A DNA stretch of 64,000 nt, taken from the NCBI RefSeq assembly GCF_000264315.1, contig NZ_AJXU01000007.1:62001-126000 (forward strand), written 5' to 3'. How positions within the stretch are numbered: the first letter of the stretch is position 1; each line of letters opens with the position of its first letter. A program made the position numbers and the translations under genes. Shown here one piece after another: positions 63,348-64,000 of this stretch. The notes under the pieces were generated by a model. It was not told the DNA's origin and did not search any database. It saw only the letters and a list, made by a program, of their open reading frames with translations. This DNA comes from Rhodanobacter fulvus Jip2. Lineage in GTDB: Bacteria; Pseudomonadota; Gammaproteobacteria; Xanthomonadales; Rhodanobacteraceae.

Positions 63348-64000
63348 TCAGAGGGCAAGGCCACCACGGCGGTCGACATGCACGGTGCCGCCGGCGTCGA
63401 TGGTTCCCCATCGATGCAACCACTGGCGCAGCGCGCGATCGGGATCATGCGGCTGCAATGTCGCCTGCAACCGCCAGCCGAGCAGATTCCCCTGCATCTG
63501 GCCGTTGCCGCGCAGCGGGCCGTCGTCCTCGTTGTGGAATTGTGCCTTGATCCACCCGTCGCGCGCCTGTGCCTGCACTTGCCAGCTGCCCAGCACCATC
63601 TCGCCGCCAGCCCCTTGAATCGAGGCATTGCGCCAGCGGGCGGTGCCTTGCAGGTCCATGGGCCAGCCGCTTTGCAGCAGCGCACGATCGACCGACAAGT
63701 GTATTTCGCCGCGCGGCTGGCCGATCGTGGCCAGCCAGCCTTGCCACGCTGCGCCCAGCACCACGCGGGCCTGCACGTTTCGCCAGTCGTAGGTATCCGA
63801 CGAAACCCTGCGCATGCTGCCGCTGAAATCCAGCTGCGGACCCTCGATGTCGAGTTGCAGCCGCACATCGCCCCACAAGGCGCGACGCGAGAGTTGCCAC
63901 TGCACGTGTCCCAGATCGTGGCCGTTGCGATCCCGCCATTGCCCTGCCTGGCCCTGCCATACCGAACCGCTGACCTGCCGCAATTGCATGCCATGCAGTT
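63348..64000 (-). CDS. gspN: Type II secretion system protein GspN, C-terminal part (partial)
   Basis: An open frame enters from the right edge and ends at 63348, leaving about 217 residues. The stretch GMQLRQVSGSVWQGQAGQW is a GspN hallmark, followed by beta-rich segments (LGHVQWQLSRRALWGDVRLQ) and a Gly-rich end with WRLQATLQPHDPDRALRQWL. GspN is an inner-membrane-anchored periplasmic component of some type II secretion systems. The upstream part of the operon must lie at higher coordinates outside the window. Secreted enzymes here (GH5, S9 peptidase) could be T2SS clients, but this is inference. Confidence 0.85.
   Translation of the reverse strand, partial: LHGMQLRQVSGSVWQGQAGQWRDRNGHDLGHVQWQLSRRALWGDVRLQLDIEGPQLDFSGSMRRVSSDTYDWRNVQARVVLGAAWQGWLATIGQPRGEIHLSVDRALLQSGWPMDLQGTARWRNASIQGAGGEMVLGSWQVQAQARDGWIKAQFHNEDDGPLRGNGQMQGNLLGWRLQATLQPHDPDRALRQWLHRWGTIDAGGTVHVDRRGGLAL

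Overview
The window is a G+C-rich, densely packed bacterial chromosome segment. Gene content and order (dapE/dapD/glnD/map, then rpsB-tsf-pyrH-frr-uppS-cdsA-dxr-rseP-bamA-lpxD-fabZ-lpxA-lpxB-rnhB-dnaE-accA) are those of a gammaproteobacterium of the Xanthomonadales. The interspersed repeat families and the accessory genes suggest Rhodanobacteraceae (Rhodanobacter/Dyella type). The lineage call is inference from synteny and repeats. I see no tRNA, rRNA, CRISPR array, insertion sequence or prophage.

Layout. 1-6.3 kb (minus strand): start of dapE (partial), a VIT1/CCC1-type membrane protein, a tandem hairpin array, a Spx/ArsC-type reductase, dapD, glnD and map. 6.3-26.5 kb (plus strand): the conserved translation, isoprenoid, envelope and lipid A cluster from rpsB to dnaE, then accA, with a small HNH protein (yajD) between them on the minus strand. 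26.7-30 kb: a NYN/LOTUS protein coupled to tilS, then xseB-ispA. 30-37.7 kb: DUF4870, pmbA/yjgA (divergent), a Nudix-ThiE fusion, folA, thyA, a GYF-AIM24 protein and lgt. 37.8-43.4 kb: a secreted S9 peptidase, two TPM proteins with lemA, a GH5 glycosidase and dgkA. 43.7-47.3 kb: a POT peptide transporter followed directly by a RegB/RegA-type redox two-component system. 47.5-51.5 kb: a TonB-dependent receptor, an exported Asp-box beta-propeller with a CECC motif and a periplasmic thioredoxin-like protein. 51.7-60.7 kb: a single-chain 3-oxoacid CoA-transferase, an OmpR-type two-component pair, tesA divergent from ybbA-ybbP, an SLC13-like transporter and a His-rich exported protein. 60.7-64 kb (minus strand): a short MazG, cysQ, nudE, a HisN-like phosphatase and the 3' part of gspN.

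How the genes work together. The 6.6-26.5 kb block couples ribosome and elongation-factor synthesis, UMP kinase, ribosome recycling, undecaprenyl-PP and CDP-diacylglycerol synthesis, MEP-pathway entry, envelope-stress proteolysis, outer-membrane protein assembly and lipid A synthesis. Many of its genes overlap by 1-14 bp, which suggests translational coupling. folA/thyA supply thymidylate. cysQ, nudE, the Nudix-ThiE protein and MazG are nucleotide or metabolite house-cleaning enzymes.

Most notable points: (i) five consecutive perfect inverted repeats between the reductase and the VIT gene; (ii) three interspersed repeat families, one of which appears to have supplied the start of LpxB; (iii) a RegB homologue that keeps both the quinone-site motif and the redox cysteine at the canonical 40-residue distance; (iv) the TonB receptor/CECC propeller/thioredoxin module of unknown substrate, the best candidate here for an undescribed system; (v) tesA and ybbA sharing a four-base overlapping start; (vi) thyA with a -10 box six bases from its start codon, predicting a leaderless mRNA.
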